A DNA stretch of 64,000 nucleotides from Ruegeria conchae (GCF_000192475.1 NZ_AEYW01000006.1:248001-312000), one strand, 5' to 3'; counted from the first letter of the stretch, positions 15,584 to 24,474 are shown. The notes: generated by a model from the sequence alone, not told the origin. Numbers and translations are program-made.

Positions 15584-17038
15584 ATGAGCACTGTGATCAA
15601 GAACGGAACCGTTGTGACCGCTGATCTGACCTACAAGGCGGACGTGAAGGTTGAAGGTGGCGTGATTACCGAAATTGGGCCGGACCTGCGTGGTGACAAG
15701 GAACTTGATGCGTCGGGCTGTTATGTCATGCCCGGTGGGATCGACCCGCATACGCATTTGGAAATGCCGTTTATGGGCACCTATTCCAGTGACGATTTTG
15801 AAAGCGGGACGCGCGCGGCGCTGGCTGGCGGGACCACGATGGTGGTGGATTTTGCGCTGCCCAATCCGGGTGAAAGCTTGTTGGACGCGCTGAAACGCTG
15901 GGACAACAAGTCAACGCGGGCAAACTGTGATTATTCGTTCCACATGGCGGTGACCTGGTGGGGTGAGCAGGTGTTTGATGACATCAAAACCGTCATCGAG
16001 ACGCGCGGCATCAACACCTTCAAGCATTTCATGGCCTATAAAGGCGCGCTGATGGTGAACGACGATGAGCTTTTTGCCTCGTTCAAACGTCTTGCGGAGC
16101 TAGGTGGCACTGCGATGGTCCATGCCGAGAATGGAGATGTGGTTGCTGAGCTGAGTGCGAAGTTGTTGGCAGAAGGAAATACAGGGCCAGAAGCGCATGC
16201 CTATTCCCGTCCACCGCAGGTGGAAGGCGAGGCAACCAACCGGGCGATCATGATCGCAGATATGGCAGGTGTGCCGCTCTATGTGGTGCATACCTCCTGC
16301 GAAGAGGCGCATGAGGCCATTCGGCGCGCCAAGATGCAGGGCAAGCGTGTATGGGGCGAGCCATTGATCCAACACCTGACCTTGGATGAAAGCGAGTACT
16401 TCCACCACGATTGGGAACACGCGGCACGTCGGGTTATGAGCCCTCCGTTCCGGAACAAGCAGCATCAGGACAGCCTTTGGAATGGTCTACAGTCTGGAAC
16501 GTTGAGCGTTGTGGCCACGGACCATTGTGCGTTTACGACTGAGCAGAAACGATATGGCGTGGGCGATTTCACCAAAATCCCGAACGGGACCGGAGGGTTG
16601 GAAGATCGGATGCCGATGCTATGGACCCATGGGGTGAATACCGGGCGTCTGACGCCGAATGAGTTCGTGGCTGTTACTTCAACTAACATCGCCAAGATAT
16701 TGAATTGCTATCCGAAAAAAGGCGCAATCCTTGTGGGCGCGGATGCTGATCTGGTTGTTTGGGATCCGGACAAGGCCAAGGTGATCTCGGCCGAGACACA
16801 GCAATCCTCCATCGACTACAACGTCTTCGAGGGCAAAGAGGTGCGCGGGTTGCCTCGATTCACGCTGACCCGCGGTGCGGTGGCCGTGCATGATGGTGAG
16901 ATTCAGACTCAGGAAGGGCACGGGAAGTTCGTGGCGCGTGAGGCCAATACCCATGTGAACAAGGCGCTGAGCACCTGGAAAGAGTTGACAGCGCCCCGGC
17001 CTGTTGAGCGGACAGGTATACCGGCAACGGGTGTGTAA
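15584..17038 (+). CDS. hydA: Dihydropyrimidinase
   Basis: The 484-residue cyclic amidohydrolase opens dihydrouracil or dihydrothymine to the N-carbamoyl beta-amino acid. The binuclear metal site is readable: GGIDPHTHLEMPF, the carbamylated lysine in FKHFMAYKGALM, then VHAEN, VVHTSCEEAHEA and ATDHCAFT. The length and the first residues (MSTVIKNGTVVTADLTYKA) are usual for D-hydantoinase/dihydropyrimidinase. The GGGAG site precedes the ATG. It follows the ureidopropionase-type gene by 93 bases and is followed by the importer. A plain hydantoinase role is the alternative, but the neighbours favour pyrimidine degradation. Confidence 0.96.
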   Translation: MSTVIKNGTVVTADLTYKADVKVEGGVITEIGPDLRGDKELDASGCYVMPGGIDPHTHLEMPFMGTYSSDDFESGTRAALAGGTTMVVDFALPNPGESLLDALKRWDNKSTRANCDYSFHMAVTWWGEQVFDDIKTVIETRGINTFKHFMAYKGALMVNDDELFASFKRLAELGGTAMVHAENGDVVAELSAKLLAEGNTGPEAHAYSRPPQVEGEATNRAIMIADMAGVPLYVVHTSCEEAHEAIRRAKMQGKRVWGEPLIQHLTLDESEYFHHDWEHAARRVMSPPFRNKQHQDSLWNGLQSGTLSVVATDHCAFTTEQKRYGVGDFTKIPNGTGGLEDRMPMLWTHGVNTGRLTPNEFVAVTSTNIAKILNCYPKKGAILVGADADLVVWDPDKAKVISAETQQSSIDYNVFEGKEVRGLPRFTLTRGAVAVHDGEIQTQEGHGKFVAREANTHVNKALSTWKELTAPRPVERTGIPATGV

Positions 17039-17045
17039 ACCCCTT

Positions 17046-17066
17046 GGGTCGCCTTTCCGGCGACCC
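17046..17066 (+). terminator. Intercistronic hairpin between hydA and the ABC transporter genes
   Basis: GGGTCGCC (17046-17053) and GGCGACCC (17059-17066) make a perfect 8-base stem with a 5-base loop. No good T-run follows, so it may reduce, rather than stop, transcription into the importer, or stabilise the upstream message. Confidence 0.5.
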
Positions 17067-17093
17067 GGGTCTGAGCTTCTTCAAGGCAATGGA

Positions 17094-17891
17094 ATGAATA
17101 CAGAAAATACTACTCAGCCCGTTATTGAGGCAAGGCAGCTGGATCTTACATTTCAGACGAATGATGGGCCTATTCATGCGCTGAAAGATGTGAACTTGTC
17201 GGTTGGCAAGGGGGAGTTTGTCAGTTTCATCGGTCCATCTGGCTGTGGCAAAACCACTTTCCTGCGCTGTATCGCGGCGCTGGAGACGCCGACGGGTGGG
17301 TCCTTAACCGTCAATGGAATGACCCCGGATGAGGCGCGGAGAAACCGGGCTTACGGGTATGTGTTTCAGGCGGCGGGGCTGTATCCATGGCGAACGATTG
17401 CGAAGAATATCAAGCTGCCGCTTGAGATTATGGGTTATTCGTCTGCTGAGCAGGATGAACGGGTTAAAAAGGTCTTGGAACTTGTTGATCTTGAAGGGTT
17501 TGAGGGCAAATTCCCCTGGCAGCTATCAGGAGGCATGCAGCAGCGGGCCAGCATTGCGCGAGCCCTGGCCTTTGATGCAGACATCTTGCTGATGGATGAA
17601 CCGTTCGGTGCCTTGGATGAGATTGTGCGCGACCATCTGAACGAACAGCTCTTAGCGCTGTGGGCTCGGACCGAGAAGACTATCGGCTTCGTTACCCACT
17701 CGATCCCCGAGGCGGTGTATCTCAGCACCAAGATCGTGGTTATGAGCCCACGGCCTGGTCGGATCACGGATGTGATCGATAGTCCTCTGCCGAAAGAGCG
17801 GCCATTGGATATTCGCGATACGCCCGAGTTTATCGAAGTTGCTCATCGCGTGCGCGAGGGGTTGAGGGCCGGTCATGGGGATGATGTTTGA
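17094..17891 (+). CDS. ABC transporter ATP-binding protein, probable pyrimidine importer
   Basis: The 265-residue cytoplasmic ATPase is of the nitrate/sulfonate/taurine class. It has Walker A GPSGCGKTTFLR, Q-loop AAGLYPWRT, signature LSGGMQQRASIARAL and Walker B ILLMDEPFGALDE. The start at 17094 (MNTENTTQ) is preferred over the longer reading because an AAGG site lies before it and the extra residues belong to the intergenic hairpin. Two permeases and an NMT1/THI5-type binding protein follow. Its place behind hydA suggests import of pyrimidines or their dihydro forms. Confidence 0.93.
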   Translation: MNTENTTQPVIEARQLDLTFQTNDGPIHALKDVNLSVGKGEFVSFIGPSGCGKTTFLRCIAALETPTGGSLTVNGMTPDEARRNRAYGYVFQAAGLYPWRTIAKNIKLPLEIMGYSSAEQDERVKKVLELVDLEGFEGKFPWQLSGGMQQRASIARALAFDADILLMDEPFGALDEIVRDHLNEQLLALWARTEKTIGFVTHSIPEAVYLSTKIVVMSPRPGRITDVIDSPLPKERPLDIRDTPEFIEVAHRVREGLRAGHGDDV

Positions 17892-18322
17892 TGGCGGGTG
17901 ACGGCATCAGACGGGCATCTTTGGATGATGTGAAAGATTGCGCGCGGATCATTTGGACCTGGGCGAAGCAGACGGGCTGGATGCCCGATGAACTGCCGCA
18001 AGAGGAACTGGCGGGCCTGATCCGTGAGGCGTTTCCCAACCGGGACGTCTGGGTCGCCGGAGATCCGCCTGATTGTTACATGTCGGTTGATCCGGTCGAG
18101 AACAAAGTGGGCGCGCTTTATTGTCTGCGGACGGGACGGGGTGTCGGCAAACGGTTGTTGGATAAGGCGAAGGAAGGGCGCGACCATCTTTGGCTAACGA
18201 CGCATGAGCCCAATGTGGACGCGCAGCGGTTCTATCGTCGCGAAGGGTTTATCGAGACGGGACGGGAGCCACCGGTGCCGCCTGACACGGTACCTGTCAT
18301 TCGGATGGAGTGGCAGGCATGA
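17891..18322 (+). CDS. GNAT family acetyltransferase embedded in the importer operon
   Basis: The 143-residue protein has GNAT features in the C-terminal half (GRGVGKRLLDKAKEGRDHLW as the acetyl-CoA loop, then NVDAQRFYRREGFIETGRE). It overlaps the ATP-binding gene by the TGATG junction and the next permease by ATGA, so it is translationally coupled on both sides. The substrate is unknown. The tight coupling implies that its product is made in step with the transporter, perhaps to modify an imported compound; this is inference. Confidence 0.88.
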   Translation: MAGDGIRRASLDDVKDCARIIWTWAKQTGWMPDELPQEELAGLIREAFPNRDVWVAGDPPDCYMSVDPVENKVGALYCLRTGRGVGKRLLDKAKEGRDHLWLTTHEPNVDAQRFYRREGFIETGREPPVPPDTVPVIRMEWQA

Positions 18323-19236
18323 AGCAAATTGTTGCAGTCCTCACTGTCCTCGCCGCGATTGTTATCGTGTGGTACGCGGCCTGTATCCCGATGAATATCA
18401 AAGGGGTTCTGACTGAACAGGAGCGTGCGGGGGCCGAAGTCCAGCCGCCCTCAGCCAAAGATCGCCGAGACATGGATGAGATCGGTTTGGCCCTGAATAA
18501 CGCTTTCGCCATACCTGCAACATGGGAGCAAGAGCGTCCGCGCCTTCCAGCGCCCCATCAGGTTGCGATTGAAATGTGGGAGACCACGGTTCAGAAGAAA
18601 ATCACCTCAAAACGCTCGCTGATCTATCATGGTTGGGTCACGTTAAGTGCAACAATGCTGGGTTTCGTTATCGGGACCGGGCTGGGCATTCTGCTGGCCG
18701 TTGGAATTGTGCATAGCCGGGTGATGGACTTGTCGGTGATGCCCTGGGCGATTGTTAGCCAGACCATCCCAATCATCGCGCTGGCGCCGATGATCATCGT
18801 AGTTCTGTATTCGGTCGGCGTGCAGGGGATCATTCCGAAGGCGATCATTTCGGCGTATCTGAGTTTCTTCCCCGTCGTTGTTGGTATGGTGAAAGGGCTG
18901 CGCAGTCCGGATGCCATGCAGCTTGATCTGTTGCGGACGTATAATGCCAGCCGCTCGCAGGGGTTCTGGAAACTGCGTCTGCCGGCCTCGATGCCCTATC
19001 TGTTTACATCGCTGAAAATTGGCGTCGCTGCGTCTTTGGTAGGGGCCATCGTTGGGGAACTGCCTACAGGTGCTGTGGCGGGGTTGGGCGCGCGATTGCT
19101 CGCAGGCAGCTATTACGGCCAGACCGTGCAAATCTGGTCAGCGCTGTTTGCAGCGGCCATTCTTGCCGCTTGTCTTGTAGGGTTGTTGGGGCTGATTGAG
19201 CGGACGGTTCTGAAACGGATGGGGATGGCACAATGA
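18319..19236 (+). CDS. ABC transporter permease, first subunit
   Basis: The 305-residue inner-membrane protein begins with one membrane helix and a periplasmic stretch of about 70 residues, then shows the BPD_transp_1 core. The EAA loop is seen in LDLLRTYNASRSQGFWKLRL followed by PASMPYLF. It is longer at the N-terminus than the second permease. The ATG overlaps the GNAT stop. Together with the next permease it forms the channel of the importer. Confidence 0.92.
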   Translation: MKQIVAVLTVLAAIVIVWYAACIPMNIKGVLTEQERAGAEVQPPSAKDRRDMDEIGLALNNAFAIPATWEQERPRLPAPHQVAIEMWETTVQKKITSKRSLIYHGWVTLSATMLGFVIGTGLGILLAVGIVHSRVMDLSVMPWAIVSQTIPIIALAPMIIVVLYSVGVQGIIPKAIISAYLSFFPVVVGMVKGLRSPDAMQLDLLRTYNASRSQGFWKLRLPASMPYLFTSLKIGVAASLVGAIVGELPTGAVAGLGARLLAGSYYGQTVQIWSALFAAAILAACLVGLLGLIERTVLKRMGMAQ

Positions 19237-20078
19237 TACCTATTCTTGGTGCAATAGCTGTCTGGTTATTGGGCTGGTGGTTGAACAGCCGTCTGGCCAG
19301 CGGACCCTATTCCGACACACGGATGGTGCGGTTTCTTGCGCCTTTGATCTTCGGTTTAACCGTCATTGGCATCTGGGAGTTGGTCGTGCGCGGCCTCGAG
19401 GTGCCATTGGTCATCCTGCCGGCACCATCTGTCATCTGGGTTCGTTTCTGGGACAGCTTGCCAACTCTTTGGGCGGACTTTGTACAAACGATCATCAAGG
19501 GCGCTTTGAGTGGCTATCTCATCGGCTGCGGTTCGGCCTTCCTGATGGCGATTGCCGTGGATCGATGGGATTTCCTGCGGCTCGGGCTTCTTCCTGTCGG
19601 CAACTTCGTCGCAGCGCTGCCGATCGTGGGCACAGCGCCTATTCTGGTAATGTGGTTCGGCTTCGACTGGCATTCGAAGGCGGCCGTTGTCGTAGTGATG
19701 GTGTTCTTCCCAATGCTGGTGAACACGGTGGCGGGGCTGCGCGAAGCCACTGCGATGCAGAGGGATTTGATGGAGACCTATGCGGCCACCTATTGGCAAA
19801 GCTTTCTTAAACTGCGCCTGCCTGCCGCGATGCCATTCATATTCAACGGATTAAAGATTTCTACCACACTCGCCCTGATCGGCGCTATCGTGGCCGAGTT
19901 CTTTGGCTCACCCACCCTGGGCATGGGCTTTCGGATATCCACCAGCGTCGGGCAATTGTCGCTGGATATGGTGTGGGCCGAGATCGTGGTCGCAGCGCTG
20001 GCAGGGACGGCCTTTTACGGCCTTGTGGCGATGATCGAAAAGGCGGTGACCTTCTGGCATCCGTCTCAGCGAGGATAA
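19233..20078 (+). CDS. ABC transporter permease, second subunit
   Basis: The 281-residue membrane protein of the same class has its EAA loop at MQRDLMETYAATYWQSFLKL followed by RLPAAMPFIF. Its ATG overlaps the stop of the first permease by 4 bases. Having two unlike permeases is usual for the ThiX/RibX-like and SsuC-like importers that use NMT1-type binding proteins. Confidence 0.93.
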   Translation: MIPILGAIAVWLLGWWLNSRLASGPYSDTRMVRFLAPLIFGLTVIGIWELVVRGLEVPLVILPAPSVIWVRFWDSLPTLWADFVQTIIKGALSGYLIGCGSAFLMAIAVDRWDFLRLGLLPVGNFVAALPIVGTAPILVMWFGFDWHSKAAVVVVMVFFPMLVNTVAGLREATAMQRDLMETYAATYWQSFLKLRLPAAMPFIFNGLKISTTLALIGAIVAEFFGSPTLGMGFRISTSVGQLSLDMVWAEIVVAALAGTAFYGLVAMIEKAVTFWHPSQRG

Positions 20079-20132
20079 ATGTAATAATTCAACAGACCCC
20101 ACAAACGGGGCAAACATAAGCAACTAGGAGAT

Positions 20133-21128
20133 ATGATGATGAAGAAGCTACTCAGCGGGGCGGTTGCCGCCTTTAGCCTGGCAGCCAGCGCGGCACTTGC
20201 TGCCGATGAGGTGACGCTGCAATTGAAGTGGGTCACGCAGGCCCAGTTTGCAGGCTACTATGTGGCGAAGGACAAGGGGTTCTACGAAGAAGAGGGGCTG
20301 GACGTTACAATTCTACCCGGTGGCCCCGACATTGCACCCACTCAGGTGATTGCAGGCGGTGGTGCAGACGTGACGGTCGAATGGATGCCAGCCGCGCTGG
20401 CCGCGCGTGAAAAGGGTCTGCCTCTGGTAAACATCGCACAGCCCTTCAAAAGCTCAGGCATGATGCTCACTTGTTGGAAGGATGCTGGAATTGCTGCACC
20501 CGAGGACCTGAAGAACCGTACTTTGGGTGTTTGGTTCTTTGGCAACGAATTCCCGTTCATGAGCTGGATGAGCCAGCTGGGTATCAGCACCGATGGCAAA
20601 AGCGACAGCGGTGTCGAGGTTCTTAAGCAAGGCTTTAACGTCGATCCGTTGCTGCAGCGCCAGGCCGATTGCATTAGCACTATGACCTACAATGAGTACT
20701 GGCAGGTCATCGATGCCGGTGTCACGCCCGAGGAACTGGTGACCTTCAAATACGAAGATCAAGGCGTCGCTACGCTTGAGGATGGCCTCTATGTGCTTGA
20801 GGAAAATCTGAGCGATGCGGCCTTTGCCGACAAGATGGAGCGTTTTGTCCGTGCCTCGATGAAAGGCTGGAAATACGCCGAAGAGAATCCGGATGAGGCC
20901 GCTGAGATTGTGCTTGAAAATGATGCAACCGGTGCCCAGACCGAAGAGCATCAGAAACGCATGATGGGTGAGATTGCCAAGCTAACCGCAGGGTCGAATG
21001 GTGCTCTGGACCCGGCTGATTTCAATCGTACGGTTGAGACTCTGCTGGCCGGTGGTTCCGATCCAGTTATCACCAAGCAGCCGGATGGTGCTTGGACACA
21101 CCAAATCACGGATGCTGCGCTGAACTAA
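20133..21128 (+). CDS. NMT1/THI5-like periplasmic substrate-binding protein
   Basis: The 331-residue product has a signal peptide (LLSGAVAAFSLAASAALA, cut before ADEVTL) and the NMT1/ThiY pattern LQLKWVTQAQFAGYYVAKDK. Members bind thiamine-pyrimidine precursors, riboflavin-like compounds or pyrimidines. The SBP is the last gene of the importer set after a 54-base gap, and its own RBS AGGAG (20126-20130) is strong, which fits the excess usually needed. Three ATG codons in a row (20133, 20136, 20139) make the exact start uncertain by two residues. Location behind the pyrimidine enzymes favours a pyrimidine ligand. Confidence 0.93.
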   Translation: MMMKKLLSGAVAAFSLAASAALAADEVTLQLKWVTQAQFAGYYVAKDKGFYEEEGLDVTILPGGPDIAPTQVIAGGGADVTVEWMPAALAAREKGLPLVNIAQPFKSSGMMLTCWKDAGIAAPEDLKNRTLGVWFFGNEFPFMSWMSQLGISTDGKSDSGVEVLKQGFNVDPLLQRQADCISTMTYNEYWQVIDAGVTPEELVTFKYEDQGVATLEDGLYVLEENLSDAAFADKMERFVRASMKGWKYAEENPDEAAEIVLENDATGAQTEEHQKRMMGEIAKLTAGSNGALDPADFNRTVETLLAGGSDPVITKQPDGAWTHQITDAALN

Positions 21129-21150
21129 GTTCAGCAAAACGCGCAACTCT

Positions 21151-21180
21151 AAACGCGGTCCCATTGGGGCCGCGTTTTCT
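21151..21180 (+). terminator. Rho-independent terminator after the pyrimidine importer
   Basis: AACGCGG (21152-21158) pairs with CCGCGTT (21170-21176), extended by CCC-GGG across ATT, and TTTTCT follows. It ends the pyrimidine operon and separates it from tupBCA. Confidence 0.88.
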
Positions 21181-21229
21181 GTTGTGGATGCCGGATTCGT
21201 GCCTGTACTTGCTGGTTGAAAGGTATAGT

Positions 21230-21242
21230 ATTTCACTGAAAT
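21230..21242. promoter_or_regulatory. Perfect 13-base palindrome in the tup promoter region
   Basis: ATTTCA-C-TGAAAT lies 42 bases upstream of the tupB ATG. Its symmetry and place suit an operator for a metal- or oxyanion-responsive regulator. No family is assigned, and it does not match the ModE consensus that I know. Confidence 0.4.
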
Positions 21243-21283
21243 TAGCGGCATTTAGTGATGTTATGGCATCTACTGGGTAGAGA

Positions 21284-21997
21284 ATGCAGAGTTTTGCATC
21301 AGAATTCAATCAAGCGATCTCGTTGATCCTGAATGGGGATGCCGAGTTGTGGGCGATTGTTCTGTTGTCGCTGCGTGTTTCGGTGTTTGCGGTGCTGATT
21401 TCGGCAGTCATTGGTATGCCTGTCGGAGCCGCATTGGCGGTCGCCCGATTTCCAGGGCGGCGCGCGCTTATCATTTTGATGAACGCTCTGATGGGATTGC
21501 CACCGGTTGTCGTCGGATTGCTGGTTTACCTGATGTTGTCCCGATCTGGCCCATTGGGTGTGTTGGAACTGCTCTACACACCTACCGCCATGATCATAGC
21601 GCAAGTGGTTCTGGTGACGCCGATCATGGCCGCGCTTACCCGCCAGGTGGTTGAAATGCTGGCCGAGGAATATTCCGAACAGCTCCGCTCGCTTGGGGTA
21701 TCGCGGTTGGCGTCGGTACCGGTGCTGTTGTGGGACGCGCGGTTGGCGCTGGTTACCGCCTTGTTGGCTGGGTTTGGTCGGGCGATTGCCGAGGTTGGTG
21801 CGGTGATCATAGTGGGTGGAAACATCAATCACGTCACACGCGTGATGACGACCACGATCGCTCTTGAAACCTCCAAAGGTAACCTTGCGATGGCGCTGGC
21901 CTTGGGGGTGATCCTGATCGGCTTGGCCGTGGCGGTAAACGCGATGGTCAGTGCGCTGACACTTCGTGCCGAGCGGGAAGGGCTGCGCCATGCGTGA
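21284..21997 (+). CDS. tupB: Tungstate ABC transporter permease
   Basis: The 237-residue inner-membrane protein shows the TupB/WtpB pattern, with GLPPVVVGLLVYLMLSRSGP and the EAA loop YSEQLRSLGVSRL. TupBCA imports tungstate with very high affinity and discriminates against molybdate; some relatives (Vup) prefer vanadate. The gene starts a compact tupB-tupC-tupA unit convergent with the formate dehydrogenase operon. The order BCA, with the binding protein last, differs from the more common ABC order. Confidence 0.93.
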   Translation: MQSFASEFNQAISLILNGDAELWAIVLLSLRVSVFAVLISAVIGMPVGAALAVARFPGRRALIILMNALMGLPPVVVGLLVYLMLSRSGPLGVLELLYTPTAMIIAQVVLVTPIMAALTRQVVEMLAEEYSEQLRSLGVSRLASVPVLLWDARLALVTALLAGFGRAIAEVGAVIIVGGNINHVTRVMTTTIALETSKGNLAMALALGVILIGLAVAVNAMVSALTLRAEREGLRHA

Positions 21998-22724
21998 TGT
22001 CGTGACCGGGGCGCCGGGTATTCTGGACGTGAGCGGCCTGAGTATTGCACGTAATGGCAAGGCATTGCTGGACGTCCCGCACCTTTGTCTGGATGGTCCG
22101 GGCCCGACCCTTATTCTTGGACCGAATGGGGCGGGTAAAAGTCTGCTGCTGCGTTGCCTGCACGGACTGATACAACCAGATCGGGGACGGGTTTGTCAGA
22201 ACGGTGCTGTGTTGAATGCCCGCCACAAGGCACGACAGGCGATGGTATTTCAAAGCCCTGTTTTGCTGCGCCGTTCTGTTGCTGCCAATCTGGACTTTGT
22301 TCTGAAACGGCGATCCATGCCGCGCGCGGAAAGGAAGCATCGTATCGAATCCTTGCTGGATGAGGGCGGGCTAGGTGGCAAGGCGCGTCAACCCGCGCGT
22401 TCGCTTTCCGGTGGTGAGGCGCAAAGGCTCGCAATATTGCGCGCATTGGCCTTGGACCCCGAGACGTTGTTTTTGGATGAACCCACCAGCGCACTGGATC
22501 CCAGCGCAACGCAGATGATCGAACGGATGATCCTGCGCGCCTCTGAGCGGGGCGTACGCATCGTTATGGTGACGCATGACATTGGACAAGCACGCCGGTT
22601 GGCATCTGACATAGTGATGATGCAAGCAGGGCGAGTTGTTGAACACGGTAAAGCAATGCAGGTTCTGGAAGCACCAGAAAGCGACGAGTCGCGCCGGTAT
22701 CTGGCCGGTGGCCTCGTTACCTGA
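21990..22724 (+). CDS. tupC: Tungstate ABC transporter ATP-binding protein
   Basis: The 244-residue ATPase has Walker A GPNGAGKSLLLR, signature LSGGEAQRLAILRAL and Walker B LFLDEPTSALD. The ATG at 21990 overlaps tupB by 8 bases, with a GGGAAGGG-type ribosome site inside tupB. There is no C-terminal TOBE/MOP domain, so tungstate sensing is not by this subunit. Confidence 0.93.
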   Translation: MRDVVTGAPGILDVSGLSIARNGKALLDVPHLCLDGPGPTLILGPNGAGKSLLLRCLHGLIQPDRGRVCQNGAVLNARHKARQAMVFQSPVLLRRSVAANLDFVLKRRSMPRAERKHRIESLLDEGGLGGKARQPARSLSGGEAQRLAILRALALDPETLFLDEPTSALDPSATQMIERMILRASERGVRIVMVTHDIGQARRLASDIVMMQAGRVVEHGKAMQVLEAPESDESRRYLAGGLVT

Positions 22725-22746
22725 TTTATACAGATGGAGAAATGGG

Positions 22747-23562
22747 ATGATCCCTGATTTCATTCGGGCATCAATTGTTGCGCTTGGGCTAACCGCTGGC
22801 GCAAGTTTGGCGGAAGAACCCTTTATTATCGTGCAGTCCACGACCTCTACTCAAAACTCGGGTTTGCTTGATTATATCTTGCCCGGGTTTGAGGCCGAAA
22901 CCGGTATTGATGTGCGGGTTGTGGCTGTTGGAACTGGTCAGGCGATCCGAAATGCAATCAACGGGGATGGTGATGTCCTGTTGGTTCATTCCAAATCAGC
23001 CGAAGAGCAGTTCGTTGCTGATGGTTGGGGGGTTGAGAGGTTCGATGTCATGTATAATGACTTTGTTCTCGTCGGCCCGAAATCTGACCCGGCCGAGGTC
23101 AAGGGCGATACCGATATCATCGCAGCCCTTGCGGCAGTGGCCAGCTCCAAAGCGCCCTTCGTTTCGCGCGGCGACGACAGCGGAACCCACAAGGCCGAGA
23201 TGCGTTATTGGCAGGTGACAGATGTCGACCCGACAGTTGCGTCGGGAACATGGTATCGCGAGGCTGGAGCGGGCATGGGCGCATCGCTGAATATCGCTAG
23301 CGGAATGGGCGCTTATATCCTGACGGATCGCGCAACATGGCTTTCGTTTGGAAATCGAGGTGATTTGGAAATCCTGGTTGAAGGCGATCCTCGAATGTTC
23401 AACCAATATGGTGTGATTCTGGTGAACCCAGAGAAGCACTCAAAAGTTCGTGCAACTTCGGGGCAGAGGTTCATTGATTGGTTGATTGGTGCTGATGGTC
23501 AGGCGGCGATTGAATCCTATGAGTTGGATGGGCAGCAGATGTTCTTTCCGAACGCAAGATGA
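22747..23562 (+). CDS. tupA: Tungstate-binding periplasmic protein
   Basis: The 271-residue product has a signal peptide (IVALGLTAGASLA, then EEPF) and the TupA hallmark TTSTQNSGLLDYILPGFE, whose Thr/Ser residues contact the oxyanion in known TupA proteins. The PDF-type middle segment SRGDDSGTHKAEMRYW and C-terminal RFIDWLIGADGQAAIESYE are also typical. The start at 22747 has GGAG 8 bases upstream; the longer open frame reaching into tupC is not used. It converges on the regulator gene with a 39-base gap. Confidence 0.94.
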   Translation: MIPDFIRASIVALGLTAGASLAEEPFIIVQSTTSTQNSGLLDYILPGFEAETGIDVRVVAVGTGQAIRNAINGDGDVLLVHSKSAEEQFVADGWGVERFDVMYNDFVLVGPKSDPAEVKGDTDIIAALAAVASSKAPFVSRGDDSGTHKAEMRYWQVTDVDPTVASGTWYREAGAGMGASLNIASGMGAYILTDRATWLSFGNRGDLEILVEGDPRMFNQYGVILVNPEKHSKVRATSGQRFIDWLIGADGQAAIESYELDGQQMFFPNAR

Positions 23563-23601
23563 ATTTCATCTTTGGCAATTGTCATTGGAAAGACAGAAAG
23601 A

Positions 23602-24474
23602 TCAGCCACTTGCGCCGTTGTGGTGAATCTGGCCCAGATACCTGAGGTCATATCCGCCCAGGTCGGTAGCGCGTTCAGAGAAACGCTCGGATTGCAGGAA
23701 CTGGATTAAAGTCTGCATCGGCGGCTCAAAGAAAGCGCGTCGCCAGATGGCAAGATCTAACCGTTCAGAGTGAGTGGGCACAAAGCTCAGCCCATAAGGG
23801 CTCGCAAGTGCACCGAGGCCGAACCCGGCTTCTGCTTTGCCATCCCGTACGGCAATCGCCAGTTCTTCTTCAGTGCGGGCGCAGATCGGGAGGGCATTCA
23901 GGTCCTCTCGGCCGAGCCCATGCTTGCCAAGCTCTGCATCGAAAAGGTGCTGACTGGCGGCACTGTCCTGTCGCAGGATGACGCGACGGCCTTTCAAGTC
24001 CTGAATACCAGAGATTTCAGGTGTGCCAGTCGCAAGCAACAGGCCGCGCTGCCGATGCGCGATTTGGTAGAGGATCACCGGGGCGTTGCCCATTTTGTCG
24101 CGCAAAGACTGGGTGTTAAAGCCTTCGGGTTCATGGATATGCAACGCAGCCGCTTGTGCTGTGCGGTCAGATAGGCGGTTCAGCCCGTCGAATGAACCGT
24201 CATAATAGGTGGCCAGCCCCGAGCCACTTTCCCTCAGCGCCCAATCCAGCAGCGGATCATGGCTGCCGGCGACAATGGGGGGCAGGGGCGGTTCAGCCAC
24301 CTGCGGACCAGAGCGCGAGGCATTGAGCCATGCGATGATCTCTGCCTTCGGGAACAGCAGTTTTCCCATTGCCCGCACGCAAGGGATTTCACCAGAGGAC
24401 GCCAGATCATAGGCTTTCCGCTCACCAATGCGCAGCAGATCCGCCAATTCGCGTGTTGTCAGGTATTGCGACAT
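23602..24474 (-). CDS. One-component regulator: excisionase-type HTH plus periplasmic-binding-protein-like domain
   Basis: Residues 1-50 form an excisionase/MerR-like helix-turn-helix (LTTRELADLLRIGERKAYDL, then MGKLLFPKAEIIAWL). After a proline-rich link, residues about 70-290 match the PBP_like domain (GSHDPLLDWALRESGSGLA, LILYQIAHRQRG-like strand, LKGRRVILRQDSAASQHLF) related to molybdate/tungstate-binding proteins but without a signal peptide. A cytoplasmic tungstate or molybdate sensor is the natural reading. It is the last gene of the fdh operon, directly abutting the small peptide gene, and faces tupA. Targets are probably the fdh and tup promoters. Confidence 0.85.
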   Translation of the reverse strand: MSQYLTTRELADLLRIGERKAYDLASSGEIPCVRAMGKLLFPKAEIIAWLNASRSGPQVAEPPLPPIVAGSHDPLLDWALRESGSGLATYYDGSFDGLNRLSDRTAQAAALHIHEPEGFNTQSLRDKMGNAPVILYQIAHRQRGLLLATGTPEISGIQDLKGRRVILRQDSAASQHLFDAELGKHGLGREDLNALPICARTEEELAIAVRDGKAEAGFGLGALASPYGLSFVPTHSERLDLAIWRRAFFEPPMQTLIQFLQSERFSERATDLGGYDLRYLGQIHHNGASG

